64,000 nucleotides of DNA from Trichopria drosophilae (GCA_030407085.1 CM059582.1:140943501-141007500); one strand, 5' to 3'. Numbered from the stretch's first letter, positions 11,545-22,761 are shown. The notes: generated from the sequence alone by a model not told the origin. Numbers and translations are program-made.

Positions 11545-11625
11545 CAAGACTACGTTAAACCTCCTATATGCCTCTGTTTGAAAATTTGTATCCCTTTATG
11601 CATTTACAGAATTGCCATGGTTCAT
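11545..11625 (-). repeat. Inverted fragment of the satellite monomer
   Basis: On the minus strand this stretch matches 10160-10240, including GGGATACAAATTTTCAA and the GAGGCATWTAGGAGGTTTA phrase. The region 10160-11625 therefore has inverted ends, either from an inversion inside the satellite or because the satellite sits in a foldback element. Confidence 0.65.
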
Positions 11626-11989
11626 TCCCTTAAGGTGCGTCTACATTGAACGCTGATGCGTCACATACGCGCCGCTTGCGTGCTGCTTGCGCGTCGCTTT
11701 CGTGCTGCAGTCGCGTTACCCGCGCGCCGCACACGCAATGCTCACACGCTGCCCGCTTTGCATTTTTGCAGCTTCTAATTTCAAAATCCAAGTATCAGGT
11801 TACCGATGACAGTGTGTACCAGGCACAAAATAGTAGTTCTCAACGATTTTTCATGAAATTAGATGTCTAAATCTATCAGGTTGATGATCACGGGATCTAC
11901 GTATCGCGCTTCATGATCGCCTAAGATTTATCGTAAAATGCAATATTCAGGAGTATAATTCGTCAATTATTTATATTGCTAAGTGTCCA
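11626..11989. other. Gene-free; GC-rich patch with GCGC motifs
   Basis: 11640-11760 is rich in CGCGCCGC and GCGTGCTGC motifs and opens with GGTGCGTCTACATTGAACG. That resembles the start of the MITE at 61338 (GGTGCGTCCGCATATTC) only in its first bases. It could be one end of a TIR element whose other end I cannot find. Confidence 0.3.
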
Positions 11990-12240
11990 GGTCGGCCTCT
12001 CGTTGTCTAGGTGTTCGCATCAGAGTATTTCGACATCCACGTCAACCTCTCCATAGTTTTCGATGTTTAGGTATTCAGCGCCGTAGTATTTATTATCCAG
12101 ATCGACCGCTCCATAGCTCCCGATGTCTAGATATTCGGCACAGTAGGTTTTCGTCCTTTACGTCGATCACGCCACAGTTTTTGATGTCTAGGTATTTCGC
12201 ACCGTAGTTTTTGACATCCAGTTTGACCTCTCCATAGTTC
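11990..12240. repeat. ~63-bp minisatellite, about four copies
   Basis: The unit reads approximately CCATAGTTTTCGATGTCTAG, a short GTATTCCGCACCGTAG part, TTTT, then CATCCAGGTCGACCTCT, and repeats about every 63 bp with 75-90% identity by eye. The same family occurs at 49258-49482. Confidence 0.8.
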
Positions 12241-12594
12241 GCTCGAATGATAAACATCCAAGTAATTAGTTTTCAATAATAATGACATTGTTCGATCTCT
12301 CGACCGAGTTTAGAGCTCGATTGCCGTTCCTTGCATAAATCGACGGCACCGCGACTTACCGCGTGTAGAACCTTTCAATTTATGTTTCAAAATTTCTACC
12401 TGATGTGTTTTTCGACAGTCGGTTCGAGGTACGTAAACAAAACAAGACTCTCACGATCAATTTTCCTCAAATACCGAGATAAATGTAAATTGCGAGTCCA
12501 AATACGCGGAATTTGAACGTAAAGCAGTGAGTGATTATTACACCCTCACCAAGACGCCTTTTCCATAGGATTTCCGGGGCTGCCCGTCTTGAAA
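12241..12594. other. No gene seen
   Basis: AT-rich sequence with no recognised feature; the 61-codon frame at 12331-12516 has no motif. Confidence 0.35.
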
Positions 12595-12922
12595 ATCGTT
12601 GGAGAGTAATTATTCTCAAACACAAAATTGATATTTGCTTTCATGACTACAAATTTCTTCTTATTGAAACTGAAAATTTAAAAAAAATGGATTTGAATGA
12701 GTGATGGCTTATCTGTTCGATAAAAAGGTTCTCTAAAATTTCATCCAACGATGTTTATCAAACATATCAAGCTGGCGTCAAATATCTCAATTTATTTAAA
12801 AAAGAAAAATAAGTTTTATACTTTATAAATAATTTTCTTGACCAGTCAAAAAGTGTTAAAAAACCACTTTTCGAATAATCGAGGTTAGTAATCTATTACG
12901 ATGCATTTCAACTGTCTTCAGC
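12595..12922 (-). repeat. Dispersed repeat, copy B
   Basis: Reverse complement of copy A at 4979-5289. The boundary at ATCGTTGGAGAGT is shared. The outer end reads CTGAAGACAGTTGAAATGC on the minus strand, which resembles but does not satisfy a hammerhead core. The left flank of the foldback element (3660-3735) aligns to the middle of this copy. Confidence 0.65.
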
Positions 12923-13617
12923 AAACGAACTGAAACGGCATCCAGAGATCGATGTTGCTTTGTTCACAATTGTTTTACTGGGACAATCGCCTCTAAAGTA
13001 AATACATTTTCATAATGCAATTACAACTACTTCCTACTTTCAAAACAATTATTTGTCTTGCCATTAAACTCAGAGAAACATACGCTACCTCGGGATATGT
13101 TTCTATGGTGGTCGTTTGGATACATACTGTATATACGTAGAGAAATTATGTAATGGCCAAAATCATTAGTCTAAATGTACTTAACTAGCAAATTTTCATG
13201 TAACGATTTTTTGTAGGTTCTGTAAGTGTTAAAAATCTCAAATTTATGCACATAAAAAAATAAATACGAATACAAGCTATAAACAGAATTATATGTATAA
13301 AATAATAAACGCAACATTTTTTTTAATTCGTAAAAAGTTTGTTATTTCCTGGCATTTCCTACGACCAAATGTCATGCGATCTTCAATATAAATTTGGCAG
13401 AATATGCGGATAATTGCAAAATTCAGAAATAATTGAAAATATTTGAAAAAATTTCACTTAATAATCTGTTCATATTCATTATTAAGCCTTGGAATAAGTT
13501 ATTTAGTCATCAATACTAGTATTGTCCAATAATGTCACTATTAGTGAAATAGTGTCACTGGTAATGCCCAATTATTGAAATTGTAGATTACGATATATTA
13601 CTCGTGTAAGTATTCGA
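12923..13617. other. AT-rich, no gene seen
   Basis: No open frame or repeat of note. Confidence 0.35.
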
Positions 13618-13910
13618 ATCTTCACCAGCGATATCGAAAATGGTTGTATGTGTACTTTCATGCAAATCGCCACTAGAGAACAAAAGTTAGCCAACCACTG
13701 ACCGTCGTTTTTAACCGCTCATTTGGAATTTTTGGAAATCTGACATCAGACTCGACATCAGCGACCTCGAAAATGATTATATGTGTACTTTCGTACAAAT
13801 CACCGATAGAAATCAACAGTTAGTTCAGCACTGTCCGCCATTTTGTTTCAACTATTTTTATTTTCGGAAATCTGACATCAGAATCGTCATCAGTAACCTC
13901 AAATCCTAAG
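13618..13910. repeat. ~131-bp tandem repeat, two and a fraction copies
   Basis: TATGTGTACTTTC recurs at about 13646 and 13777, and GGAAATCTGACATCAGA recurs at about 13734 and 13866. The third copy is truncated near 13910. Copies differ at roughly one base in five. Confidence 0.75.
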
Positions 13911-16107
13911 CAGTCAAAATTTTGTTGAAATTGAAGATGTTATTCAGGTTGTGGCTACCATTTTCCTATCTGGTATCAGTGTACGGCGGGAAGTAGGAGC
14001 GTTTTACCTCCATGTATACGGAGGATCAAAGAGGCAGCCACTGCTACCTGAGATTTCCTACTCTTTGGTATCTGAGCAAACGACGAAAAGCTGGCGACGC
14101 GGCCGGAGGAAGGTCGATATGCTTCTTAGGTTGCAACGCTCTCGAGTTTCCGATCGTGATAAAATAGCTGAGAGAAGTCGGTTATGATATCGCAGTCGAT
14201 GTACTTTGCGAATCCGGATTGCAAGTTTTGGACGTAGATGGCCTGCTAATCGTCGATAAGTGGAGGGAAGTTAAAATATTGAATAAACGACGCAAGGCGA
14301 GAAGATATTCAAGTGCACTTTCGTTGGGTCGCTGTGTCTGTAACGTAATTCCCTATTTAATGATGGCTTCTGTGTTTCCCTATCGGCGAAAAGGCTTAGC
14401 GGGGACGTGCGGCAAGCAAACCTCGGAAAAAGTGAAGATGTTGCCAGCGAGCAAGATCGGATACCGGTATAAAGCGCGCGACAGATGAGAGTGGAGCTCG
14501 CCGGTTTGAATAGCGAAAAATAGATCGGATGCACCGAGTAGATTTACACCCACGTGGTGAATGATCCCAGTATTGGTGATATTGAGAGGACTATTGAGGA
14601 GGCCCCCTATAGTAGGGTCGTGCACGGCCTGATGGTCACGGAATAATGGTCAGTAATTTTTTAAATACAAAAAACGAGTATCAACTGTAGCCACAAAAGG
14701 GCGTTTCAACTTTGGCATTTTAGGAGTAAACCGAGCTTCTACTTTGGTGTACAAGGTTGGCAAACCCTGGACCAAAAGGGAACAATGCAGACTCTACGTC
14801 GCGATTCTCTGTTGCAATCGGCAAAACTCGAACTCGAAAGTCGTAAATGAAGTTCTACGTTCTTCACGAGCGAGGTTGCTATTTAAGTGGTCTCATTTTT
14901 GTTACACCTTAAATTAAGCCTATATTCGGGCTTAAATTAGAACCTTTTTCTTCATAAATATTTTCTTCGTATTTTATAACGCTGTATAAGAAAAAATTAT
15001 GTTCGTCACATGGGCGTAAAACACGTTTGCACCATCAAGATTCCAATCCACGGGGATCGCTTGCGGGTGTAAAAATAACTAATTCTGGGTTCGAAAATAA
15101 AAAAAAATTAAATCAAGACTGAATAAACCAGACCGGCCGATACTTTTGATATCTCAAAAACCGCAATTCCGAAAACCAATATGTCGCGTAAACCACGGTA
15201 TCGGGAACAAAAAGATCGCGAAACCGAGATTCTAAACAGCACAGAAACTATTCTGCCGCAAACTTGAAAATTTTTCGATCTTCTGCACCGGCACCTGTCA
15301 TTTGCGGAAAATAAAGATTGTTTCCGGTAAGAATAAATAAGCACAAAATATACAAAATAAAAATAAATCTGTATTGCAAACAACAATAACGGCGCTTGAG
15401 AGCCGCAATAACTTAACATTTTTCCTTAAACAAAAGAAAACCTATGGATGAATACTAAAAATAAAAAATTAGTACAAAAACCGAAAATGGCAACATCAAA
15501 ATTAAAATAACAAGTTTGAAAAGGATACACAAGAATCGAAAATGAGAATTTCATAGCAAATAAAAATGTTAAGATGTAAAATAAGAAACGATAAAGGATT
15601 CTTAAATATTGCAATGTTACAACCCAGTGAATACCTCAAACGAGATATTAACTGAATTGTAAAAGGACGTGTAACTCAGTAGAATTACTGGGACACAGGA
15701 AAGTCGGGAATAAGGGAAAAATAAGGAAAAACTTTATTTACCTGAAATTAATTAATATATTGCTGGGTTGATATTATTTCTTTAGGTGTACAAAGTGGGG
15801 TTGTCGGATGAGGGGGAAAGAGGGGTGAGGCAGGTTCTATTATGGAAAAAAATTCTTTAGCAGTCTGTCGCTCATTTTCCTCACGGATAAGGTGAACGAC
15901 CTTTGACGATTTTTGGCGCTGAAGCTTTTGTCCTCCTCGACGGCGTTTGACTGAAAAATATTTATTTCTTTTTTTAGATATTTTCTGTTTTAGAATTCAC
16001 GAAAGTGAGAAAACAAAATATTATAAAACTAATCAACTAGGAGGCGAATCGATAACGCGAAAGGTAGAGGGGGGGGGGAGTCTCTAATGTGTATCAAAGC
16101 TTCTCAG
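13911..16107. other. 2.2-kb region without a recognisable gene
   Basis: Small frames at 13951-14187 (78 codons), 14219-14488 (89 codons, +), 14271-14625 (minus) and 15108-15419 (minus, Phe/Tyr-rich) show no known domain. 15420-15700 is strongly AT-rich. TGTTACAACCCAG at 15614 could be an LTR start, but I cannot pair it with an end. Confidence 0.35.
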
Positions 16108-16407
16108 TTTCGCAGGCCAACCCGCTATGCTAAAATCTTTGGAACACCGAATAATGTGAGGAAGGTATTTCCCTAAGAATACATCTTTACTATTAAATAT
16201 ATATTTATATTGTCTCTATTTTTAGAATTAAAAGATCAGTTATATAGGAAAAAAATAATAATAACATTAATATTAGTCGCTGGAGAGGGGCGACTTCGTC
16301 TCAGTGGGCTGTGTGCAATAGGGAGGAGAGAAGAGGTTTCGCAGGCCTACCCGCTATGTCGCCAAGGGAGAAGGTTGCCGTGATTTCGCAGGCCTACCCG
16401 CTATGTC
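16108..16407. repeat. Three dispersed copies of a ~22-24-bp motif
   Basis: TTTCGCAGGCC(A/T)ACCCGCTATG occurs at 16108-16129, 16337-16360 and 16384-16407. The last two share 24 identical bases. The surrounding DNA is not repeated, so these are motif-scale repeats rather than a normal tandem array. Confidence 0.8.
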
Positions 16408-17236
16408 ACGAAAGGAAAGGAGAGGAGGGGGATAATTTGTTTGTGCATGAAGAGAAAATAAAAAGGTACTTACTATTTCCTTTCGCTGGTCCCTTTTTGA
16501 ACGACGATCAGCTGTGCCAAATGATTGGGCGAGATGTCTTGGATTCTTGCCTGGAGTTTTTCGGAGCCGCTGGTCTGGTGAACGACGGACTTGTTCAGTG
16601 AATCTCGGTTGCTTGGCCAGATGAACTTCTGTGGTGGGACTCTTGAAAAATCGTCTGACTGAAGGACTTGAATTTTTCTCGTTGTAGAGCAGACGAACTA
16701 GTCTGCATCGCCCGGAAAATCTCCCTACGATCCACGTTCTGCTGTACACGCCAGGGTATTTATGGTGGGCCATAGTTTTATCCCCGCATTGAGTTTTTCC
16801 CCTTCTATTTTGAAAATGGTGGATTTGTGTGTTGGACAGGTTTTGGAAATAGGCCAAGGAGGAAGCACGCATTAACTAATGCTTTTACATCATTGTTATA
16901 AAGATACGGTGTAGTAGATAGCTTTTTAGAACGTACCCGTTTTCTCTTTTATTTTTAGAAATGTCAAAAAGCCGTAACTAGATAATTATAAGAAAAGTTT
17001 CTCGGCTTAGGCAACGCGAGCCATCTTCTAATTTAAGGCTAATATAAGTTAAAGAAAAGTCTAATTTTAAGCGGGTACGTTCAAACATGCTGCGTCTACG
17101 TGATCTGAACGCTATATTAGAAAAGGCGACTCGTTTGTCCGATACCGACGTACAATTACGACAATTTTCGGATTTGTGAATGCATATAAAAAAAAAGGAT
17201 AATCGCGCTAGTTACGGGGACGTAACAGTAACGGTA
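16408..17236. other. Unassigned; a 172-codon minus frame of doubtful reality
   Basis: The minus-strand frame 16872-16354 is Arg/Ser/Pro-rich and overlaps the 24-bp motif repeats; the plus frame 16311-16601 overlaps it. I recognise neither. A TATTTAT box near 16758 and the mixed composition would also suit an LTR or a promoter. A 30-codon frame starts at the ATG at 17089. Confidence 0.25.
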
Positions 17237-17675
17237 TGTTTTGTTATGAGGCGCCATGCTTAGAGGTGGCGCTATTATAGAAGAATATAAAGAAAAATAA
17301 GAGATAGGGAATGATTCTTTCAATTGTTTTGTTTATATTTATTATGCTTGTTTACAAACGTGCATGATACTGTATAAATATCAACGCAGCTGATCAATAT
17401 CAGTTAGTTTGTGTCGCGAAGAGAATCACTAAGGATCGGTGGGGGTTACGGTTTTGCGCGTCGCGGTAGGGATGGGTGAAGAGTACTCTTTATTTTGTTA
17501 CATTTATTGAGGTGTAGTTTCGTGTCTTGGGCAGGTTCTGCTCACATAGCCCAACTGACGAGTCCGTGAGCAGACCTGGGACGGAACACCGATCTACGTT
17601 TGATCAAGTTTATATAAAATTTATGCATGCAGCAAAATTGTCTGTGCTCCGTCAACAATAACAAAAATCGTTACA
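17237..17675 (+). mobile_element. LTR-like element carrying a hammerhead-like ribozyme
   Basis: The segment has TG...CA ends (TGTTTTGTTATG...CGTTACA) and ends AAAAATCGTTACA exactly like the solo LTR at 3905-4633. Inside are a TATAAATA box at 17373-17380 and, about 25 bases on, ATCAGTT, an insect-type initiator. A hammerhead-like fold follows at 17522-17589. TATGT occurs at 17235-17239 and 17677-17681 and could be a target duplication if the ends are shifted by 1-3 bases. No coding sequence is present. The layout (promoter, ribozyme, no protein) resembles retrozymes, the non-coding LTR elements with hammerheads first described in plants. Confidence 0.5.
17522..17589 (+). ncRNA. Hammerhead-like ribozyme (type III topology)
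   Basis: Helix III GTGT (17522-17525) / ACAC (17586-17589); cleavage-site C at 17526 (triplet GUC); helix I TTGGGC (17527-17532) / GCCCAA (17549-17554); core CTGACGA (17555-17561); helix II GTCC (17562-17565) / GGAC (17579-17582). The segment after helix II is GGA (17583-17585) where the consensus is GAA, so A13 is replaced. Loop I (CAGGTTCTGCTCA) and loop II (TGAGCAGACCTG) are complementary over about 12 bases, either a loop-loop contact or a competing hairpin. Every helix is perfect, which is hard to get by chance, but the core substitution should reduce or abolish cleavage. Confidence 0.65.
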
Positions 17676-18635
17676 ATATGTATACCGTGTATGACCATCT
17701 ATTGAACCACGTTCAGCAGCAGGTAGAGCGTCAAATTCTGGACCGCTACATATATTGTCAAAAATTGTTCATATAACTGTTTTCAAGTTATTCTGCATTA
17801 GAAATTAACCAATGAGACAAGAGCTTGACGGTTGTCGCGAACGGTAGCATTGTTGGCGAATGCCGGGAATGAATTTGAAGAAAATGGGCATCGTCGTAAG
17901 CTGCGCTTTTTTGTTTTTCGACTATATCATAGATATCATAGATCATAGAGACTATATCAATGGGATATGAAATGCTTAATCTACAATGTGCATTAGGGTG
18001 GATCGAAAAACACGAATTTTAGTTTTCGGATTCGGCCGGGTGTGGAAATGTATATCCCTACCAAATGAAAATACAAAAAATTTCAGCCTGATCGGTTGAT
18101 ATTTACTATCCCCACATCGAGCTTAAAGTTTTGAAGTTTACGTAGGATATATTAACTTTTAGGTGTGTTTAGAGCCTACGATTTTAAACTAAATGTTATT
18201 CATGACATCGACATAAGAAAGGTCACTAGTAACTCAGGAATAGATGAATCCAATCCAAGAAATGTAATGAGCGAGGTGGCAAACTGTTAAAAAAAATTTT
18301 AAATAAACCATTTTAGCATATTTTGGAAAACAGTCAAATTCAATAGTTACGTGCTTCAGTAAGGTAAATATTGAATCCATATAAAGAAGAACAGATCATT
18401 CCTCTTCTATATCTTTCTGCTCGACTTACCCCCTCCCTTTCGACCTTGTGCACAAAACATAACGAATAGCGCCGAATACTGAGGGAATTACAAAACACGC
18501 AACCAAAAAAGTTGTATATGCGAGTATGCTTCCAAAGCAGTTGTGAAAGTTGCCACTAGGTGTCGTCGCGGGTCTCATCCCTTTTTTCGTTCTCATTAAA
18601 GAAATTACTTTCTTTTTGATACATAAGGAGTCGGC
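17676..18635. other. No gene recognised
   Basis: AT-rich. TAGGGTGGATCGAAAAACACG at about 17995-18015 resembles a transposon terminus but no partner end was found. Confidence 0.3.
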
Positions 18636-19310
18636 TTGATTCCTTATAACATAGCTGATTGCGATAACTTTTCATCAAAATGGCCTATACACGGAGTGTT
18701 TCTGAGTGCCCAGTACTGGGTTGTCCTCGTAACTTACCGCAGTTTCAATTGCCGAATAACAAGGATGTTCTACTCGCCTGCTTTCAATATAGTAGTGCTG
18801 GCGTGCATTTTTAACAACTCTCTCCTAAAACTCATTTCCTTGACTGCTAAGGTAGTAGCTGAACATGTGCTAGATTCATATCGAAATGCTTCAATCCCTG
18901 CTTCTTCGGTTAAAACTGTCACCGAAAGGATTATGTCTCTTCGTAAATAACACGAATCAGTACTTAAATACTACCAAAATAAGTCCAGGCAAGGCTCTCA
19001 TAGTCTAAACGTTGCAGTTAATAAATTTTTGGAAAAATGCAATACGTTATTTGATGTTGCGTCCTGTAAATGTCCGATTGATGCATCCAACCCTAAGGAC
19101 ACTATCTACCACTGCCATGATAAATCTAAAAAAGTGGCTCGAATAGAAAGACCGTTTCTTCTGGACCAAAGGACTTTTTGTCAGATGAAGATTGGCAAAG
19201 TTGACTTTATTGCCTCTAAAGCGCTTCAGAAAAGAGAGGATAGAAAGAACTGGATGTCTCAGCATAATATTTCTTCCGAGTTCAATTCATCGTTGTCCCA
19301 CGATCTTTAA
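18636..19310 (+). pseudogene. Uncharacterised Cys-motif protein fragment, one in-frame stop
   Basis: Frame 3 reads from the ATG at 18636 through TAA at 18948-18950 and on in the same frame to 19308-19310. The second part has a CKC...CHC motif (near 19066-19113) followed by a FLLDQRTFCQMKIG-like segment and a basic region. I have the impression of a widespread, unnamed insect protein family with this CxC..CxC / FLxDQR signature, often multi-copy and transposon-linked, but cannot name it. An acceptor-like TTTCTTTTTGATACATAAGGAG lies just upstream, so earlier exons may be missing. The stop codon and lack of a start context argue for a pseudogene. Confidence 0.5.
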
Positions 19311-20299
19311 GAAAAGCAGATGAAATCGCAGCAGTCTGTCTGTTGTATAGTCCATACCTATCACTAATTAATGCAGTATACAACAGAGAGTCTCGCATTT
19401 GTTTCCCGGAACTAATAGGCCTTGCTTTAAAATCATTATCGCTGCCATGAGTTTGTAACGCGACGATCGTATATCGATAAAAAAATGTGTGAGAAGAGAA
19501 TGCAGGGAGAGAAGGAAACTGCCGCGAGTAAATAATAACACGTTCGTGACCGGTGACCACTGTATGTCGCCATTATGTGTAACTAACCTGATCCGAATTC
19601 CGACCGCCGCGCAGAAACGAGAGCGACCGTGCGCACCAACGATTAAACCGCGTAACGCGACGTTCCATTTTTCAGAAGTGGCTCATGAACTTGGCTTACT
19701 TGTGGCGATGACGAACGCGTGCCGAAACATTTAGATTTAGGAAGAAGATAGGATCGGGAAAATGCGTTCAAACGTTCAAATTGAATAACGGAGAGAGAAA
19801 GGCGTAGAAATCGTGCGAAGCTGAAATTAGTCGCTCACATAACGAGGGAGTTGTGAAAAGATATTCATAAAGTTTCGAATTTTCAGTGGCGTTGGACGGA
19901 CGTTTGGCAATCGCATCGAACATATATCAAAACCCCAATTTAAAAATAAATATTAGGACCAATCGACTAATGAAACAAATTTTTTGAAGATAGTGCACCA
20001 AGATTCGGGCAGATTTACTGTCCTTTTTACTAACGAATTGTGCAGTGCAAATGTATAAACACTTTGGTGTCAGCATATGTATCACGTTCGCCGCGACAGC
20101 CGCCATCCACACCGAATTGTAATTATCTCGTGGTTTCGCTCTGCAGCGACCAATTCTGCTTAACAATTAACAAATACGATATGCACCTTTCTCAAATTCC
20201 ATCTTGATAAAATAGTAGACCAAAATATGAAGGTAATTCTTCTGAAATCACCAATTTAGAAAAATCATATAGAGATTTTATAAATCGCAAGTTTTCAAC
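19311..20299. other. No gene recognised
   Basis: Frames at 19489-19734 (+), 19282-19560 (-) and 19927-20166 (-) show no motif. TTAGTCGCTCACATAACGAGG near 19831 has a relative near 43558, the only repeat I noticed. Confidence 0.3.
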
Positions 20300-21735
20300 C
20301 TCTCTAATGCGACCAAGAAACGATCACTCAAAAATGATGAAGAATCACTGACGCAAAATGAATGGCAAATCCCCAAACGTTTTGCCAAACGACCCCATGA
20401 AACAGCAATATCATCTCAAAACGTAAATCGATACGATGTATTCAACAATAGAATCGACGTAAGCATGCAATCATGCGAAAACTCACAAATCAAAGATGAG
20501 GAAGATATCACGTGTGATGAGGAATCCATTAATCCCAAAATATAAACGAAGAGAAATATAATTATTAAAATTCGATCAGTAACAAACGCACCACTCCAAT
20601 ACGCAGAGAATCGATCAATGCATAACCGTAGCCGACACCTCAAGCACAGCGATCAATGAAACCTCCTCAAATTTAGACAAAAAATGTTAATATCACGGAC
20701 ACACTAAAAATATTTAAAGATAATAAATAATAAAAACGGGCTTTTTCCTAAAACAAAATAATAATACGAATCAATATATTTTTGCGAAAAACTAATGCGT
20801 TTACAAGAATAAAAAAAGTGCTAATAGAAAATAAAATTCAATTCTTTACATATATCCCAAAAAACCTGAAATTAAAAAATCTGGTTTTAAAGGGAATTAA
20901 GAGTGACTTTACCGCCGCCGAGATAATGAACGAAATCAATGAGCTAAATTTCGAAAATATAAATGTAACAAAAATTCATAAAATCTTATTAGATAAAAAA
21001 CAACCACATATATTTCAATACCTCGTCCAAATGCCGAATGATATCATGCCAACTAATCTAACAAAAATAAAAATTCTAGCTTACCAAAAATTAAAATGGG
21101 AACCTTTAAAAAAAAAACAGAAATCTTCCAATATAAAAAATGTCTACGTTTAGGTCATTCAAGCTCGAACTGTCACCTTGACTATCGTTGTGTCAAATGC
21201 GAAAATAAACATGAACCAGGAAAATGCACAATTACTGAAAAAACTAACAAAAAAACCCTGTACTGGGCCATCCATCATCTTATAAAGGTTGCCCATTTTT
21301 TAAATTTGCAAAAAATCATATGCGAAACTTCCTTAATGAAAATAATAAACACAAAAGTAACAAAATCAACAAACAATATTAGTACTTTTTTGCAATAAGA
21401 ATCGGCTCGTTTAGGTGCTCAAGAGGAAAACTACCGATCGGTAAATCTCCTTGACAACCCCCAACAGACTAGACAAAACCCACAGACATTTCATACTCGA
21501 CATGAACCGCAGACGCCACAAAATAATCTATCTTTTAATGCATAGAATAGCAATAAAACAGTACCCCATCTCTTTCCACAATCACATCCTAACCCCAACT
21601 AATTTCTACTCAACCTAATTAGCGTCAAGAAAAACCAAATAATTAACGCCTTCAATTCACGAATCAATAGCATCCAAGAGCCCATTACCTATAACGCATC
21701 AAGAATTGATAATCTGCAGGATAATATTAGGAATC
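20300..21735 (+). pseudogene. Jockey-like non-LTR ORF1 (gag-like, CCHC knuckles), frameshifted
   Basis: From about 20350 a gag-like reading (WQIPKRFAKRP then NRYDVFNN) is interrupted by stops. 20782-21150 encodes the FFTYIPKNL ... VLKGIK ... FQYLVQMP pattern typical of Jockey-family gag. A frameshift near 21120 leads into two CCHC-type knuckles (CLRLGHSSSNCHL, then CVKCENKHEPGKC; 21138-21228). ORF1 protein binds the element RNA. Translation is shut by at least two frameshifts and several stops. The fragment continues directly into the ORF2 endonuclease start. Confidence 0.8.
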
Positions 21736-21739
21736 CAGA

Positions 21740-22239
21740 ATGAATAGATTACCTACAAACTCCTCTACCCGACGACTGTCAACCTTAAAATTGGTAGCAA
21801 TTAACGTCAATTCTTTAATTTCTCTAAATAAACGTTACCATTTATTGCAATTTCTCGAATTGAATAATGTAGACATAGCCCCAATAGGTGAAACCAAACT
21901 TAACAATAGACATAAATTACAGTTTTAAAATTATGATATTATTTTACAGCTATACTAATAAAAAACCATATACCATAAGGACATATTACATCCCCAACAC
22001 CGAAATTCAACAGTATGATAGAAACTACCATTATAAATATTATACCTTCTAACAATAACTTTTATTTTGTGGCTTTATACGCAAATAATCAAACGAAAGC
22101 GATATTCACGAAAGAGTTAGAATACTTATGTCATGGCTTAAATCTTGGGTCTTACGAAAATTATTACATGATTGCAGGTGATTTCAATGCTCGTCATATC
22201 GATGATGGCGACATTAGTCGCCTTGTATTTGATAACTGA
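21740..22239 (+). pseudogene. Jockey-like ORF2, endonuclease N-terminal part, truncated
   Basis: The frame at 21740-21928 encodes the start of an apurinic-type endonuclease (LKLVAINVNSLISLNKR ... IGETKL). After a frameshift 22015-22239 continues to YMIAGDFNARH, the GDFNA catalytic region. At 22240 the sequence switches abruptly to GC-rich, R1-like 3' UTR, so the rest of ORF2 is missing. The 3' half of a similar element lies at 42047-43530 in the same orientation; whether they are one split copy is unknown. Confidence 0.8.
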
Positions 22240-22406
22240 GACTTACCCGCCGCGAGGCTTTAAGGCTCGGGCCCCATGCGAGGGGCCGGGATACGCCCGG
22301 CCAACCCGCCCTCGGTGAGGAGAGCTACCAATTTCCCCGTGGTTGGCAAGATCCACGGAGTCCCTCGGTCAGGGTCAGGGCACTTTCCAACCCCTGCGGC
22401 CCACAC
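22240..22406 (+). mobile_element. R1-like 3' end fragment
   Basis: A GC-rich island (GGGCCCCATGCGAGGGGCC, CCGGGATACGCCCGG hairpins) inserted in AT-rich DNA. Its style matches the 3' UTRs of the R1-like elements in this window. It ends exactly where the 355-bp inverted-repeat arm begins (22407). Confidence 0.5.
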
Positions 22407-22761
22407 GGAAAGATCGAAAACGTACATTTTACTGTTTCCGACACGACTGTCTAATGTTCGGCCGAATCCGAACGCAAAATCAACCGCTCTTCGGGTTTAC
22501 TCGTGAACCAATCGTGTCTCGGCAGGAGCTTTCCGGTTTTTCAACAGCCCTCTTCACTGTTTAAACACGAACGCCGCCTACATGAACCAATCCTGCGTAC
22601 GCACGACTCTCTCCTGTCTAAACGGTTTCTGGCGCGAACGGGAAATCTGTGTACGGCGATCGGAAAAAAGTGATTATAGTGGAAAAATTTGTTACAATTT
22701 TTGGAATAATTGCAAGTTGGAAAGTAACGATTGTGGGGTACAGTAATGTTTATAAATATAT
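22407..22761 (+). repeat. Long inverted repeat, left arm
   Basis: About 355 bp from GGAAAGATCGAAAACGTAC to CAGTAATGTTTATAAATAT; inverted partner at 23213-23576 with about 90% identity by eye. The arm is not coding; small frames inside are shadows. It directly follows an R1-like 3' end. Confidence 0.85.

Noticed and set aside
11636..11770. GC-rich GGTGCGTCTACATTG patch as a complete MITE
   Set aside because: Only one terminus-like end could be found.
12900..12925. CTGAAGACAGTTGAAATGC (minus strand) as a hammerhead core
   Set aside because: Stem II would be at most one or two base pairs; the resemblance to PLE termini is noted but not enough.
16354..16872. 172-codon minus-strand gene
   Set aside because: Arg/Ser/Pro-rich, overlaps the 24-bp motif repeats and an opposing frame, no recognisable domain.
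15614..17229. A 1.6-kb LTR from TGTTACAACC to GTAACA
   Set aside because: No second copy, target duplication or internal signals support these ends.
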